Source: Bacteroidetes bacterium QH_10_64_37
Lineage (GTDB): Bacteria > Bacteroidota > Rhodothermia > Rhodothermales > Salinibacteraceae
Length of the DNA: 30,926 bases
Direction of reading: 5' to 3'
NCBI GenBank assembly: GCA_003023105.1
Contig: PXSZ01000035.1
Span: 1 to 30,926, forward strand
Positions 16,359 through 24,741 of this stretch are shown here, piece after piece. A model generated the notes under the pieces. The model was not told the DNA's origin. It ran no database searches and saw only the letters and a program-made list of their open reading frames with translations. Positions within the stretch are counted from its first letter, which is position 1; every line of letters begins with the position of its first letter. The position numbers were made by a program, and so were the translations under genes.

Positions 16359-19300
16359 CTAAAACGTGAGGTCCACCCCCACCCGATACTGCCGAGGTGT
16401 CGGGTACGCCCCCTCGTCGATCCCGAAGCTGGTCGCATCGGTCGCATCGCTTCCTCCAATCTCCGGCTCCGGATTGCTGTAGTTCGTAAAGGTGAAGAGA
16501 TTGGAGCCCTGTACGTAGAGCCGGACCCGCTGTGCGCCGACCTGTTGCACTAGACGGGAAGGGAGGGTGTATCCCAGTTGGACGTTCCGGACGCGCAGGT
16601 AGTCGGCGTCCTCTACAAAGTAGGAGTTCGGAACCTGGTTGGTACTTGCCGTCCGCTGGGTCTCCTGGATGGGCACCGTCGCGCCCGAGTTGTCTTGCCC
16701 CGGCTTCCACGATTCCTTGAGTGCCTCCACCGACTTTGCCCCCGCAAAGCCTGAGCGGAAGTCCGTCCACCACTTCACCTGGTTCCAGACGTCGCCCCCC
16801 TGCGATCCGTAAAGGGACATGCTCAGGTTCCACCCGTTGTACTGGAAGTTCAAGTTCAGTCCCGAGGTGAAGTTCGGGTTCGGGCTGCCAAGGAACGTCC
16901 GGTCGTCGGGCGTAATCTGGCCGTCCCCGTTCACGTCCTTGTAGCGGAAGCGCCCGGGAGCGGCGTCGGTCTGGTAGACGGCCTCGGGGTCCCCTGTGGC
17001 CTGCTGGGCTTCTTGGTTCGCATTCTGGACCTCCTCCTCACTGCTCCAGAAACCGATGACCTGGAAGCCATAGAAGGAAGACGCCTCGTGTCCAACCTCG
17101 TTGCGAACGATGTTCTGGGCGTTGAAGCGGCGCGACTCCTCCGAGAAGCTATTGGCGGCGTCCGAGACCTTCGTAATGGTGTTGTTGTACGACGTGACGT
17201 TGATACTCCCGTCGATCTGAAGGTCTCCGATCTCCACCTGGGCCCGCACGGAGGCGTCAATGCCCGAGTTCTCCATGCTGGCGATGTTGACGAACGGAGC
17301 TGCCGCCTGGCCGGCCGGGGCCGGCAGTTCGGGATTAAACAGCAATCCGTCGATGTTCTTTTGGTAGTAGTCGACCGTCGCTTCGAGCTGTCCGTCCAGC
17401 ACGGCGAGGTCTACCCCAACGTTTATGTTCGTCTGTTCCTCCCACTGCGCATCGGGGTTTCCAATCCGGGAGGCCGCAAAGCCCTGAGCGGCCGAGGCAT
17501 TGTCCCCCGAGATGTTGTAGGCAAACTGCTCGCTGGCAAACAGCGTGTAGGCATTGTTGGGGGCCACATTAAGCTGGTTGCCCAGAATGCCGTAGCTGCC
17601 TCGGATCTTCAGGTCGGTCAGCCAGGGGAGAACGCCCTCCATGAAGGGTTCCTCGGTTACGCGCCACCCGGCGGATCCCGACGGAAAGACGCCGTACCGG
17701 TTGTTCAGAAATCGCGACGAGCCGTCCCGGCGAACCGATGCGCCCAAGAAGTAGCGGTTTTTGTAGTTATAGTCGACCTTTCCGAACTGGGAGGCCAGCG
17801 TCACGATCGTCTTCCCGCTGTTGACCTGTCGTGTCCCCGTTCCGTTCGAGAGGTTTATGAAGGTCTCGTCAAACGAGAAGAACTCCTGCACGCTCGCAAA
17901 CTCGAAGCGGTTGATGTCCTGCTTCCACTCCACCCCGGCCAGCGCCGACACGTTGTGACTCTCCCCAAAGGTGCTGTTGTAGTTGACCGTGTTCGACCAC
18001 GTCCAGTCGAGATTGTTGTACGAGGTTTCTGAGAGCTGATTGAGCGTATTGTTCTCTGAGAGCTCGTACGTCGGAAACTGAAATGTCTCGTTGTACCCGG
18101 ATTCAACGGAGCCCCCGATAAGGGTCCTGAACCGGAAGTCGTTGAGAAAAGAAACCTCCGCAAACACGTTCCCGAACAGGCGCTTGTCTAGAGTTTCGTC
18201 GTTGCGCGTTCGCTTTCGGATCGCAACGGGGTTCGATGCATTTCCGAGCCCGCCTCCGGCCGTCCCCCCAAAGTTCCCCCGAATGTCCCGAACCGGAATG
18301 ATGGGCTTCGCACGCATCGCCATCCCGATTGCGCTTCCCTCCGTGAGTTCGTTGCTTAGGAAATTCGTCTCGGCAGTGTAGGACGCGTTCTCCCCGATGC
18401 GAATATTGTCGGTCACGTTGTACGTCGTGTTGACGCGGAAGGAAAAGCGTTCGAGGTACGTCCGCATCAGCGTGCCCTCCTCGTTGCGGTATCCGGCACT
18501 GAGCAGATAACTCCCGTCCTCGCCGCCTCCGCTGACGGTGAGGTCCGTATTCGTCACGGTCCCCGTCCGGTTGATCGCGTCGAACCAGTTCGTTCCGCTC
18601 TTATTGGCCCGGACGATCTGGTTGAAGTTCGAGAGCTGGGAGGCGTCCGTGTAATTCGGAATGACGAAGTAATTGCTCTCGTCCACCTGATCCGCCCCCG
18701 TAGGCAGGATGTAATTCGGAAGCTCTACCCCTCCGCTACATCCGTTCGGGAAGGAATACTGCGGATGATTGGGGCCGCTGAAATTTGGGTTGTTCCGGTT
18801 GGAGTTGCACTGCGCCAGTTGCTCAATTTTGGCGTTTTGCCGCGGGTTCGCGATGTCCCAGGGCGTCTCGTCCGGCTGCCGGGAGATACCGACGGATGAG
18901 CTAAGCTGCACGCTCAGGTCTTCGTCCCCCTGTTTGGTCTCGATGATCACGACCCCGTTTGCGGCCCGGGCGCCATACACGGCGGCGCTCGCGTCCTTCA
19001 GCACCTGGATGGAGGCGATGTTGTCCGGGTTCAGGTTGTTGATGCTTTGCGTGGTGACCCCGTCGACCACGAAGAGGGGCGTGTTGTTGCCGAACGTGTT
19101 GATTCCCCGAATCCGGATCTGCGGGTCCTGCCCCGGCTGGCCGGATGAAATCACGCTGACGCCCGCCGCGTTTCCCTGTAGCTTGTTCGAAATTTGTCCG
19201 CCCGGAAGCTGCTCGAGGTTTTCCGCGTCGACCACCTGAACAGAGCCGGTGAGGTCGGCGCGGCGCTGCTCACTGTAGCCGACCACGACGACTTCCTCTC

Positions 19301-19673
19301 CCGTCAGCGTCTCCGGCGTCATGGTCACGTCAATGGTCGAGCGCCCCTGGATGTCGACGGTTTGCGTCTCGTAGCCGATGAACGAGAAGCGCAACGTCGC
19401 ATCCTCGCTCGGGGCCGTCAGCTCGTACTGGCCGTCTTCGTTCGTAGCCGTGCCCGTTTGGGTGCCCACCACCCGGACATTCACGCCTGGAAGAGGTACT
19501 CCCTGATTGGCATCCGTGACGGTACCGGACACGGGGTGCTCGTCTTGGGCGTGCGCGGCGCCGACGAAGACCATGCTGCACAGGCCAAGAAGGAGGACTG
19601 ATCCGAGAACAATGTGCCCAAGCTGCCGGGCGGCGCGGAGGGGTGACCGGTGGAGTCGTATTGTTCGCTGCAT
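16359..19673 (-). CDS. SusC/RagA family TonB-dependent outer-membrane receptor
   Basis: This 1104-residue protein has a signal peptide ending near residue 43 (AHAQ). Next comes a carboxypeptidase-regulatory-like beta-sandwich domain (about 47-120, VSGTVTDANQGVPLPGVNV). The SusC-specific EEVVVVGYSEQRRADLTGSV segment follows, then a plug domain (about 130-250 with IRIRGINTFGNNTPLFVVDG and VLKDASAAVYGARAANGVV). The rest is a long beta-barrel ending in RQYRVGVDLTF with the C-terminal Phe needed for outer-membrane insertion. SusC transports oligomers with energy from TonB, and the SusD gene follows on the same strand. Substrate is unknown; nearby Gfo/Idh/MocA and DUF1080 genes suggest a glycoside. 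CAGGAAACGAC precedes the ATG. Candidate operators lie upstream at 19757-19769 and 19798-19833. Confidence 0.95.
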   Translation of the reverse strand: MQRTIRLHRSPLRAARQLGHIVLGSVLLLGLCSMVFVGAAHAQDEHPVSGTVTDANQGVPLPGVNVRVVGTQTGTATNEDGQYELTAPSEDATLRFSFIGYETQTVDIQGRSTIDVTMTPETLTGEEVVVVGYSEQRRADLTGSVQVVDAENLEQLPGGQISNKLQGNAAGVSVISSGQPGQDPQIRIRGINTFGNNTPLFVVDGVTTQSINNLNPDNIASIQVLKDASAAVYGARAANGVVIIETKQGDEDLSVQLSSSVGISRQPDETPWDIANPRQNAKIEQLAQCNSNRNNPNFSGPNHPQYSFPNGCSGGVELPNYILPTGADQVDESNYFVIPNYTDASQLSNFNQIVRANKSGTNWFDAINRTGTVTNTDLTVSGGGEDGSYLLSAGYRNEEGTLMRTYLERFSFRVNTTYNVTDNIRIGENASYTAETNFLSNELTEGSAIGMAMRAKPIIPVRDIRGNFGGTAGGGLGNASNPVAIRKRTRNDETLDKRLFGNVFAEVSFLNDFRFRTLIGGSVESGYNETFQFPTYELSENNTLNQLSETSYNNLDWTWSNTVNYNSTFGESHNVSALAGVEWKQDINRFEFASVQEFFSFDETFINLSNGTGTRQVNSGKTIVTLASQFGKVDYNYKNRYFLGASVRRDGSSRFLNNRYGVFPSGSAGWRVTEEPFMEGVLPWLTDLKIRGSYGILGNQLNVAPNNAYTLFASEQFAYNISGDNASAAQGFAASRIGNPDAQWEEQTNINVGVDLAVLDGQLEATVDYYQKNIDGLLFNPELPAPAGQAAAPFVNIASMENSGIDASVRAQVEIGDLQIDGSINVTSYNNTITKVSDAANSFSEESRRFNAQNIVRNEVGHEASSFYGFQVIGFWSSEEEVQNANQEAQQATGDPEAVYQTDAAPGRFRYKDVNGDGQITPDDRTFLGSPNPNFTSGLNLNFQYNGWNLSMSLYGSQGGDVWNQVKWWTDFRSGFAGAKSVEALKESWKPGQDNSGATVPIQETQRTASTNQVPNSYFVEDADYLRVRNVQLGYTLPSRLVQQVGAQRVRLYVQGSNLFTFTNYSNPEPEIGGSDATDATSFGIDEGAYPTPRQYRVGVDLTF

Positions 19674-19756
19674 GTCGTTTCCTGGGAGTGATCAGAGAGA
19701 ATCGGGCCTCTGTCCGCTCTTCGGCCAGAATGCCTGCGGCCGGAAGCAGGGGGGAG

Positions 19757-19769
19757 CAAAGCGCTTTCA
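19757..19769. promoter_or_regulatory. Candidate LacI-type operator palindrome upstream of susC
   Basis: CAAAGCGCTTTCA contains the perfect palindrome AAAGCGCTTT centred on CG, which resembles LacI/CcpA-type operators (TGnAAnCGnTnnCA on the minus strand as TGAAAGCGCTTTG). It lies about 85 bp upstream of the susC start. Its sequence differs from the two TATCTGGAA sites, so a different regulator is possible. Confidence 0.4.
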
Positions 19770-19797
19770 ACCGTCAACCGAGAAACAAAGATCAGGA

Positions 19798-19833
19798 GAC
19801 GTGTAAAGTCAAATCGCGGGACGTGTAAAATCA
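19798..19833. promoter_or_regulatory. Paired 14-bp direct repeats upstream of susC
   Basis: GACGTGTAAAGTCA (19798-19811) and GACGTGTAAAATCA (19820-19833) differ at one position and are offset by 22 bp, about two helical turns. This geometry suggests an activator or response regulator binding as a direct-repeat dimer. The sites lie about 125-160 bp upstream of the susC start on its strand. Confidence 0.45.
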
Positions 19834-20077
19834 GGATGAGCCCTCGGGTAGGGAACGGCAAGCCCCGGCGGACTTGGGGGCAGGATCGCATTCTCAAGCG
19901 TGCGAGCTGCCGTCCTCGGCGTCTCATGGCGGGGCTTCTCGTTCCGACTGACCTCTTTTCGGGCAGCGAGAGCGGGGGAGGCCGTCGGCGATGGGGCTCT
20001 AGGAGATCCCTCCTGCACGAGGCGGTCCAACGAGCCACCATCCTACCGCCTCTTCCCACGTGCCGCGTCGCCGCCTC

Positions 20078-21643
20078 ATGCTCTCAACGCTCGACTACGC
20101 CGTCATCGCCGTGTACCTGCTCGGCGTCGTTGTCTTCGGCATCTGGGCCGGGGGGAGCCAGCAGTCGACCGACGACTATTTCCTCGGCGGGCGCGACCTG
20201 CCGTGGTGGGCGGTCTGTTTCTCGGTGGTGGCCACGGAGACGAGCACGCTCACCGTCGTGGGCGTTCCGGCAGTGGCCTACGGGGGGGCGCTCACCTTCC
20301 TGCAGATCACGCTCGGATACCTGGTGGGGCGCATCCTCGTGGGCATCTACTTTCTCCCGCGCTACTACGCCGGTCGGTTAGAGACGGCGTACGCCTTCCT
20401 GGGCGATCGCTACGGCAACGCCATGCAGGGGGCCGCGTCGGTGACGTTTCTCGTCACGCGCCTGCTGGCCGACGGGGTGCGCCTCTTCGCCACGGCGATT
20501 CCGCTGAAGGTGATTGCCGACATGGCAGGGCTGGAGATGACCTACTTCCAGATCATCCTCATCATCGGTGTGGTGACGGCCATCTACACGCTGGTCGGGG
20601 GCATCAAGGCCGTCGTGTGGATGGACGTGGTGCAGATGGGGCTCTACGTGGGTGGGGCCCTGGCCGCAATTTTCTTTCTGCTGGGCGACGTGCCGACCGG
20701 ATGGTGGGGCACGGCCGTGGAGGCGGGGAAGACGAACCTCATCGACCTCGGCCTTGACCATTCGCTCGGGCGCTGGTTTACGATGCCCTATACGCTGGGC
20801 ACCGCCGTAATTGCGGGCGCCATTTTCTCGATGGCCTCCCACGGCACCGATCAGCTCATCGTGCAGCGCCTGCTCGCCTGCCGCGACGTGGCCGACAGTC
20901 AGAAAGCGGTCATCGGGAGCGCCGTCATCGTGATGGTGCAGTTTGCGCTCTTCCTCGGTGTGGGCCTCCTGCTCTGGGCGCACTACGACGGGGCCACGGT
21001 CGAGGCGCTGGGGCTTCAGCGCAGCGACGAGGTGTTTCCCAAGTACATCATCGAAGGCCTGCCGGCGGGCCTCTCGGGGCTCATTCTGGCGGGCATCGTG
21101 GCGGCGGCCATGAGTTCGCTCTCCTCGTCGCTCAATGCGCTGGCGTCCTCCTCGGTCAACGACCTCTACGAGCGCATCGCGGGCCGCTCGATGGAGACGG
21201 ATCGGGGCCTCCTCGTCTCGCGTCTCCTCACGCTGTTCTGGGGCGTGGTGTTCATCGGCTTCGCGAGCCTCTTCCAGGACAGCGAAAATCCCGTGGTGGA
21301 ACTCGGCCTGTCGATTGCGTCCTTCACGTACGGCGGGCTGCTCGGGGCCTTTTTGCTCGGCCTCTGGCACGACGGAACGCGGCAGGTCGACGCGCTCGTG
21401 GCCTTCGTCGTGTCCATCGGGGCCATGGTGCTCATCATCTTCGGGGTGTGGCACAGCCCGTCGGAGGGGTGGCTCTTCGTGTTGAATCCATCAGACGCGT
21501 TCGTACAGGAGGCGAACCTGCGCACGATCGGGTGGCCCTGGTATACGGCGATTGGGACGGTTATCAACCTGGTGGTGGGGAGCCTGCTGGCGGTGCGGCA
21601 TCGCGCTTCTGTTACGGGGGAAGGGGAAAGCGGTAGGAGGTAA
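20078..21643 (+). CDS. Sodium:solute symporter family protein (SSS), second copy
   Basis: This 521-residue inner-membrane protein has the SSS signature near its start (DDYFLGGRDLPWWAVCFSVVATETS) and about 13 hydrophobic segments. Sequence such as LSSSLNALASSSVNDLYERI (residues about 348-367) is typical of SSS transporters. It differs clearly from the symporter at 2129, so it is not a recent duplicate. It lies between the SusCD operon and a second Gfo/Idh/MocA oxidoreductase, so it probably carries a sugar or sugar derivative from the periplasm into the cytoplasm. The ATG at 20078 is preferred; a GTG at 20060 would add six basic residues. The C-terminus ends in a short hydrophilic tail. Confidence 0.9.
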   Translation: MLSTLDYAVIAVYLLGVVVFGIWAGGSQQSTDDYFLGGRDLPWWAVCFSVVATETSTLTVVGVPAVAYGGALTFLQITLGYLVGRILVGIYFLPRYYAGRLETAYAFLGDRYGNAMQGAASVTFLVTRLLADGVRLFATAIPLKVIADMAGLEMTYFQIILIIGVVTAIYTLVGGIKAVVWMDVVQMGLYVGGALAAIFFLLGDVPTGWWGTAVEAGKTNLIDLGLDHSLGRWFTMPYTLGTAVIAGAIFSMASHGTDQLIVQRLLACRDVADSQKAVIGSAVIVMVQFALFLGVGLLLWAHYDGATVEALGLQRSDEVFPKYIIEGLPAGLSGLILAGIVAAAMSSLSSSLNALASSSVNDLYERIAGRSMETDRGLLVSRLLTLFWGVVFIGFASLFQDSENPVVELGLSIASFTYGGLLGAFLLGLWHDGTRQVDALVAFVVSIGAMVLIIFGVWHSPSEGWLFVLNPSDAFVQEANLRTIGWPWYTAIGTVINLVVGSLLAVRHRASVTGEGESGRR

Positions 21644-21997
21644 GAGGGGGGAAACGTCCGACGAAAAGCCGCAGGAGGCGGCGGGTTGTCCCCTCATCCC
21701 GGCTCAACTCATGATGTCGTTTGGAGAAGAAACCGGATTGCCCGGTGATATGGGCACGTCTACCTCGTCACCATAGAGTATTCAGAAGCTGTTTTGATTT
21801 TCAGCTCAGACGGCTCAAAGCGAGTCGACGTGCAGCAGGTCAAACCGTGTCCGTCCGTTCGCCGGGAGAACTGGGTCTCGTCGTGAGATTTGCGTCCGGG
21901 TCGTCCGTTTCCTTCTTTAAAACTACTTTGATCCACGAATCCGAGCCTCTGCTTCGAGCAGATCGCCAGCGTTTACTGAACAGCCCCCTCCAACACA
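21644..21997. other. Non-coding interval before the second oxidoreductase gene
   Basis: No gene was recognised. An imperfect inverted repeat, AGCTG-n10-CAGCT, lies at 21787-21806 in an AT-richer patch. The bases TTTAAAACTACTTTG about 70 bp before the ATG loosely resemble a Bacteroidota -7 box but do not fit the consensus spacing. Confidence 0.4.
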
Positions 21998-23380
21998 ATG
22001 AGCCAGGATCTCTCCCGACGCGCGTTTCTCGAAACTACAGCCAAAGCCGGGGCGGCCGCGTCCCTTCCACTGATCGTGCCGCGTCACGTACTCGGCGGCA
22101 CGGGCTACCAGCCCCCCAGCGATACGGTTCAGGTGGCCGGCATTGGGGTGGGCGGAGTGGGAGGCGGCAACGTGCAGGCCGTCGCCGAGTCCGAGAATAT
22201 CGTCGCGTTCGCCGACATCGACCACAACTATGCCTCCGACACGTTCGAGAAGTATCCGGAGGCCGCGACGTATTACGACTACCGGCGGATGTTCGACGAG
22301 ATGGGCGACGAGATTGACGGGGTGGTTATCGCGACCCCCGATCACACCCACGCCAAAATTACCGCCGACGCCATGCGGCGCGGCCTCCACGTCTACACCC
22401 AAAAGCCCCTGACATGGTCGGTCGCCGAGGCCCGCTACCTCCGCCGGCTTGCCGCGAAGACGGACGTGGTCACCCAGATGGGCAATCAGGGCCACTCCAG
22501 CGACGACGCCCGCCTCGTCAACGAGTACGTTCGCAGTGGCGCGATTGGGACAGTGCGGAAAGTGCATGTCTGGACGAATCGTCCCATTTGGCCGCAAGGA
22601 ATTGAGATGCCGGAGGACGTCCAGCGCGTGCCGGATCAACTGCGGTGGGACCTGTTCCTGGGCCCGGCCCCGAGCGAGCCCTACCACGAAGACTTCCATC
22701 CGTTTAGCTGGCGCGGCTGGGTGGAGTGGGGGACGGGAGCGCTGGGCGACATGGGAGCTCACCTCATTGATCATCCGTACTGGGCACTGGAGCTGGAGGC
22801 ACCAGAGACGGTCCAAACGCGCTCTACGGCCTTCAACGGAGAAAGCTGGCCCACGGCCACCACCACGTTCTACCAGTTCCCGGCCCGGGGCGAGCAGCCG
22901 CCCGTGGAAATCGTCTGGCGCGACGGGGGACTGCAGCCGGAGAGGCCCGACGCACTCCCCGATGGCGAGCACCTTCCCGAGACCGGGGGCGTGCTCTACG
23001 AAGGCGAGGACGGGGTCCTTCTGCACGAGACCTATGGCAGCAACCCGCGCATCCTCCCGACCGAAAAGGCAAAGCAACTCGACAAACCCCCCCAGCAATT
23101 TGACCGCGTCAAGAACGAGAACCACCCGATGAACTGGGTGCGCGCCATCAAGGGGGAGGCGGAGGCCACCTCGGACTTCGCGTATGCCAGTCGGCTCACG
23201 GAAACGATGCTGCTGGGCGTCGTCTCGCTCCGGGCGGGCCACCGCAGGCTTCAGTGGAACGGGGAGGCGGGAACGGTCTCGAACGTGTCGGAGGCGAACG
23301 AGTACTTGGCCCGCCAGGCCCCCCGCACGTCGTGGGCGCTGGAGGAGGCTCAGGGAATGGTTGGGACAAGGACGCAGTAG
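21998..23380 (+). CDS. Tat-exported Gfo/Idh/MocA family oxidoreductase, QKP variant
   Basis: This 460-residue protein has a twin-arginine signal (SRRAFLETTAKAG, residues about 6-18), a Rossmann motif GIGVGGVGGGN near residue 48, and ATPDHTHAKIT near 110. The catalytic-region signature here is Gln-Lys-Pro (Q135-K136-P137) rather than Glu-Lys-Pro. The Lys is kept. A QKP variant is known in some exported members of the family, so it is a subfamily mark rather than damage. The C-terminal domain carries WRGWVEWGTGALGDMGAHLIDH. It is paralogous to the 8428 gene but from another subfamily; a pair of this kind can carry out successive oxidation or reduction steps on keto-glycosides. The ATG at 21998 has no Shine-Dalgarno sequence before it. 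Confidence 0.92.
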   Translation: MSQDLSRRAFLETTAKAGAAASLPLIVPRHVLGGTGYQPPSDTVQVAGIGVGGVGGGNVQAVAESENIVAFADIDHNYASDTFEKYPEAATYYDYRRMFDEMGDEIDGVVIATPDHTHAKITADAMRRGLHVYTQKPLTWSVAEARYLRRLAAKTDVVTQMGNQGHSSDDARLVNEYVRSGAIGTVRKVHVWTNRPIWPQGIEMPEDVQRVPDQLRWDLFLGPAPSEPYHEDFHPFSWRGWVEWGTGALGDMGAHLIDHPYWALELEAPETVQTRSTAFNGESWPTATTTFYQFPARGEQPPVEIVWRDGGLQPERPDALPDGEHLPETGGVLYEGEDGVLLHETYGSNPRILPTEKAKQLDKPPQQFDRVKNENHPMNWVRAIKGEAEATSDFAYASRLTETMLLGVVSLRAGHRRLQWNGEAGTVSNVSEANEYLARQAPRTSWALEEAQGMVGTRTQ

Positions 23381-23420
23381 CGAGAGGTCGTCGAACCGGA
23401 GGAATCGGCCGGGGAGGGCG

Positions 23421-23438
23421 CTCTTTGACTCCAAAGAG
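23421..23438. terminator. Short hairpin after the second oxidoreductase gene
   Basis: CTCTTTG and CAAAGAG form a perfect 7-bp stem with a 4-base loop about 40 bp after the stop codon. There is no T-run after it on the plus strand, so intrinsic termination is uncertain. Confidence 0.3.
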
Positions 23439-23643
23439 AATCCCAAGGGGGAATAGACAGCCGGTCGAATCCTGAACACGATGTAAGACGGGCACACCAA
23501 TTGTCGCCGTGTCGGATCTCGGTCTTCTTCGGGACCGTAGAAGCTACGGAGGGTTTCATCTCCCGATCGGAGGAACGGGGGGCCGATTGAGCCCGGCTTC
23601 GAACCTCTGCGTTCACGCCATCTCCCAGCAATCCAATCACTTC

Positions 23644-23814
23644 ATGACGAACAGCAAAGGGTGGATCTTTGCCGCCGGCGTGCTGGCACTCGCGTTCTCC
23701 CTCTACCTCTGGTTCAGCGGCAGCAAGCAGGCAGCCATCTTCGTGGGCCTCTGGGTGCCTTCCCTCTGGATTCTCGCCGACCTCGCTGACCAGACCGCGC
23801 CCGTCGCCCAATGA
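23644..23814 (+). CDS. Small two-helix membrane protein of unknown function
   Basis: The product is 56 residues and not recognised. It is almost entirely two hydrophobic segments (IFAAGVLALAFSLYLWF, residues about 8-24, and AAIFVGLWVPSLWILADL, about 29-46) with a very short polar tail. Its stop overlaps the next gene's start by four bases (ATGA), so the two are likely coupled and may form a membrane pair. The ATG at 23644 is chosen because the upstream in-frame stretch has no coding character. Confidence 0.65.
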   Translation: MTNSKGWIFAAGVLALAFSLYLWFSGSKQAAIFVGLWVPSLWILADLADQTAPVAQ

Positions 23815-24050
23815 AGTTTTTCGTCGAGTACTTCGGGTTATTCATTTTCGGGTTCGTCGTCCTCGTTGGGGGACTCGTGGCGCTTCCGGAGATCGGGGGC
23901 TACGACATGGAGCTCGGAGGCATGACGAGGCTCCTTCTGGCCTTCATCGTCATTGTGGGCGGGTTCTCGTGGTACTACAGCGCCGACCTGCCGTCGGGGG
24001 CGAGATCGTCGTCCCGCACGCGGCGCGAGTCCGACTCGTCCACGCTGTAA
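23811..24050 (+). CDS. Small membrane protein of unknown function, coupled to the preceding gene
   Basis: The product is 79 residues and not recognised. A hydrophobic segment spans residues about 6-25 (EYFGLFIFGFVVLVGGLVAL) and a second about 40-54 (RLLLAFIVIVGGFSW). The C-terminal tail is rich in Ser and Arg, so it may face the cytoplasm. Its ATG overlaps the stop of the previous gene (ATGA). The next gene is convergent and starts its stop codon only three bases later, so expression is tightly packed. Confidence 0.65.
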   Translation: MKFFVEYFGLFIFGFVVLVGGLVALPEIGGYDMELGGMTRLLLAFIVIVGGFSWYYSADLPSGARSSSRTRRESDSSTL

Positions 24051-24053
24051 CGG

Positions 24054-24323
24054 TTAGTCTTCGCCGCCGGTCTCGACTCCCAGCATGAACTCTTCCCCGC
24101 AGAAGTCGCACCGCAGCTTGATCGCCTTCTCGGGCCCCTTCTCCATCTCTGTATCCTGAAACTCCGGCGTCCCGTCGGGGCGTGTGGTTTTTGGGGTCAC
24201 GTCTTCGAATGCGAAGTCGCCGGTGAGCACATTCGCGTGGCCGACCGTCCGGTTGCACTCCGGGCAGGAGAAGGGCTGCTTGGCCGAGCCGTTGCCGGTC
24301 GAGGACTGTTGTGAGGGCGTCAT
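24054..24323 (-). CDS. Small zinc-ribbon-like protein
   Basis: This 89-residue protein has two Cys-x2-Cys pairs: C20-P-E-C23 and C72-D-F-C75. They are separated by an acidic linker, an arrangement expected for one zinc ion in a zinc-ribbon fold. It has no membrane segment or signal peptide. Family and role are unknown; nucleic acid or protein binding are the usual roles of such small ribbons. The ATG ending at 24323 is preferred. A longer frame starting at 24383 would add 20 residues without family character. The gene converges on the small membrane pair. Confidence 0.7.
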   Translation of the reverse strand: MTPSQQSSTGNGSAKQPFSCPECNRTVGHANVLTGDFAFEDVTPKTTRPDGTPEFQDTEMEKGPEKAIKLRCDFCGEEFMLGVETGGED

Positions 24324-24471
24324 AGAGCTCGAAAGACGGATTTGGGAGAACGCGTTGGGGGAGTAGGGCCTCGTCCCGTTCATGCGTGGCCCTCGGTTCG
24401 TCCGGAGACGCGACCCCCGTGCGCACCGGCCCGTCGACCTGCTCAGGCTGGGGCACTCCGGGGGAGACCAG

Positions 24472-24548
24472 TGGTGGGCCCGGCAGGGCTCGAACCTGCG
24501 ACCAGCCGATTATGAGTCGGCGGCTCTGACCAACTGAGCTACGGGCCC
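24472..24548 (-). tRNA. tRNA with CAU anticodon (Met or Ile2), CCA encoded
   Basis: On the minus strand the sequence folds as a full tRNA. The 7-bp acceptor stem is GGGCCCG/CGGGCCC, the D-arm contains AGCTCAGTTGGTCAGAGC, the anticodon loop is CTCATAA with anticodon CAT on a CCGA/TCGG stem, and the T-arm contains GGTTCGAGCC. The 3' end ACCA is genomically encoded. The CAU anticodon can be elongator Met, or Ile after lysidine modification. The GTCGC before the T-loop and the anticodon stem are somewhat like tRNA-Ile2, but I cannot decide. The G1:C72 pair argues against initiator tRNA, which typically has a mismatch there. Confidence 0.97.
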
Positions 24549-24741
24549 AGTGCTCCCGGTGCTTCGCAGACGTGCCCACGAAGTGGCGCCCCATCGAGTT
24601 CCGTTTCCGCAGGCGAGGACTGCCGGTCCGACGGAAAAACGCGCCGCCGTTTCCACGAGACGCCCGCAACAGGGAGGGGGGAAATCCGTGGCACATCTCA
24701 CATCTCTTGCTTCTTCTCTCACAATCGCCCTTCTCGTCCCC

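Larger units (their letters stand above)
19674..20077. other. Divergent intergenic region between susC-like and symporter genes
   Basis: This region lies between divergently transcribed genes and should hold both promoters. It contains a palindrome at 19757-19769 and paired direct repeats at 19798-19833, both on the susC side. No gene was recognised here. On the minus strand a TTTG and a downstream ATCTTTG about 16 bp apart weakly resemble the Bacteroidota -33/-7 promoter pattern; the spacing is shorter than usual. Confidence 0.45.

Noticed and set aside
17013..18032. A 339-codon plus-strand open frame
   Set aside because: Antisense to the SusC barrel region; no family features.
21731..21746. 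AAACCGGATTGCCCGG as a further operator
   Set aside because: The symmetry is weak and the sequence does not match the TATCTGGAA sites; it is probably chance.
22400..22405. Q135 instead of Glu in the EKP motif as a sign of an inactive enzyme
   Set aside because: The Lys is kept and QKP variants are known in exported subfamilies of Gfo/Idh/MocA, so it is a subfamily feature.
21923..23500. A 525-codon minus-strand open frame
   Set aside because: Fully covers the second oxidoreductase on the other strand; no motifs, so taken as a shadow.
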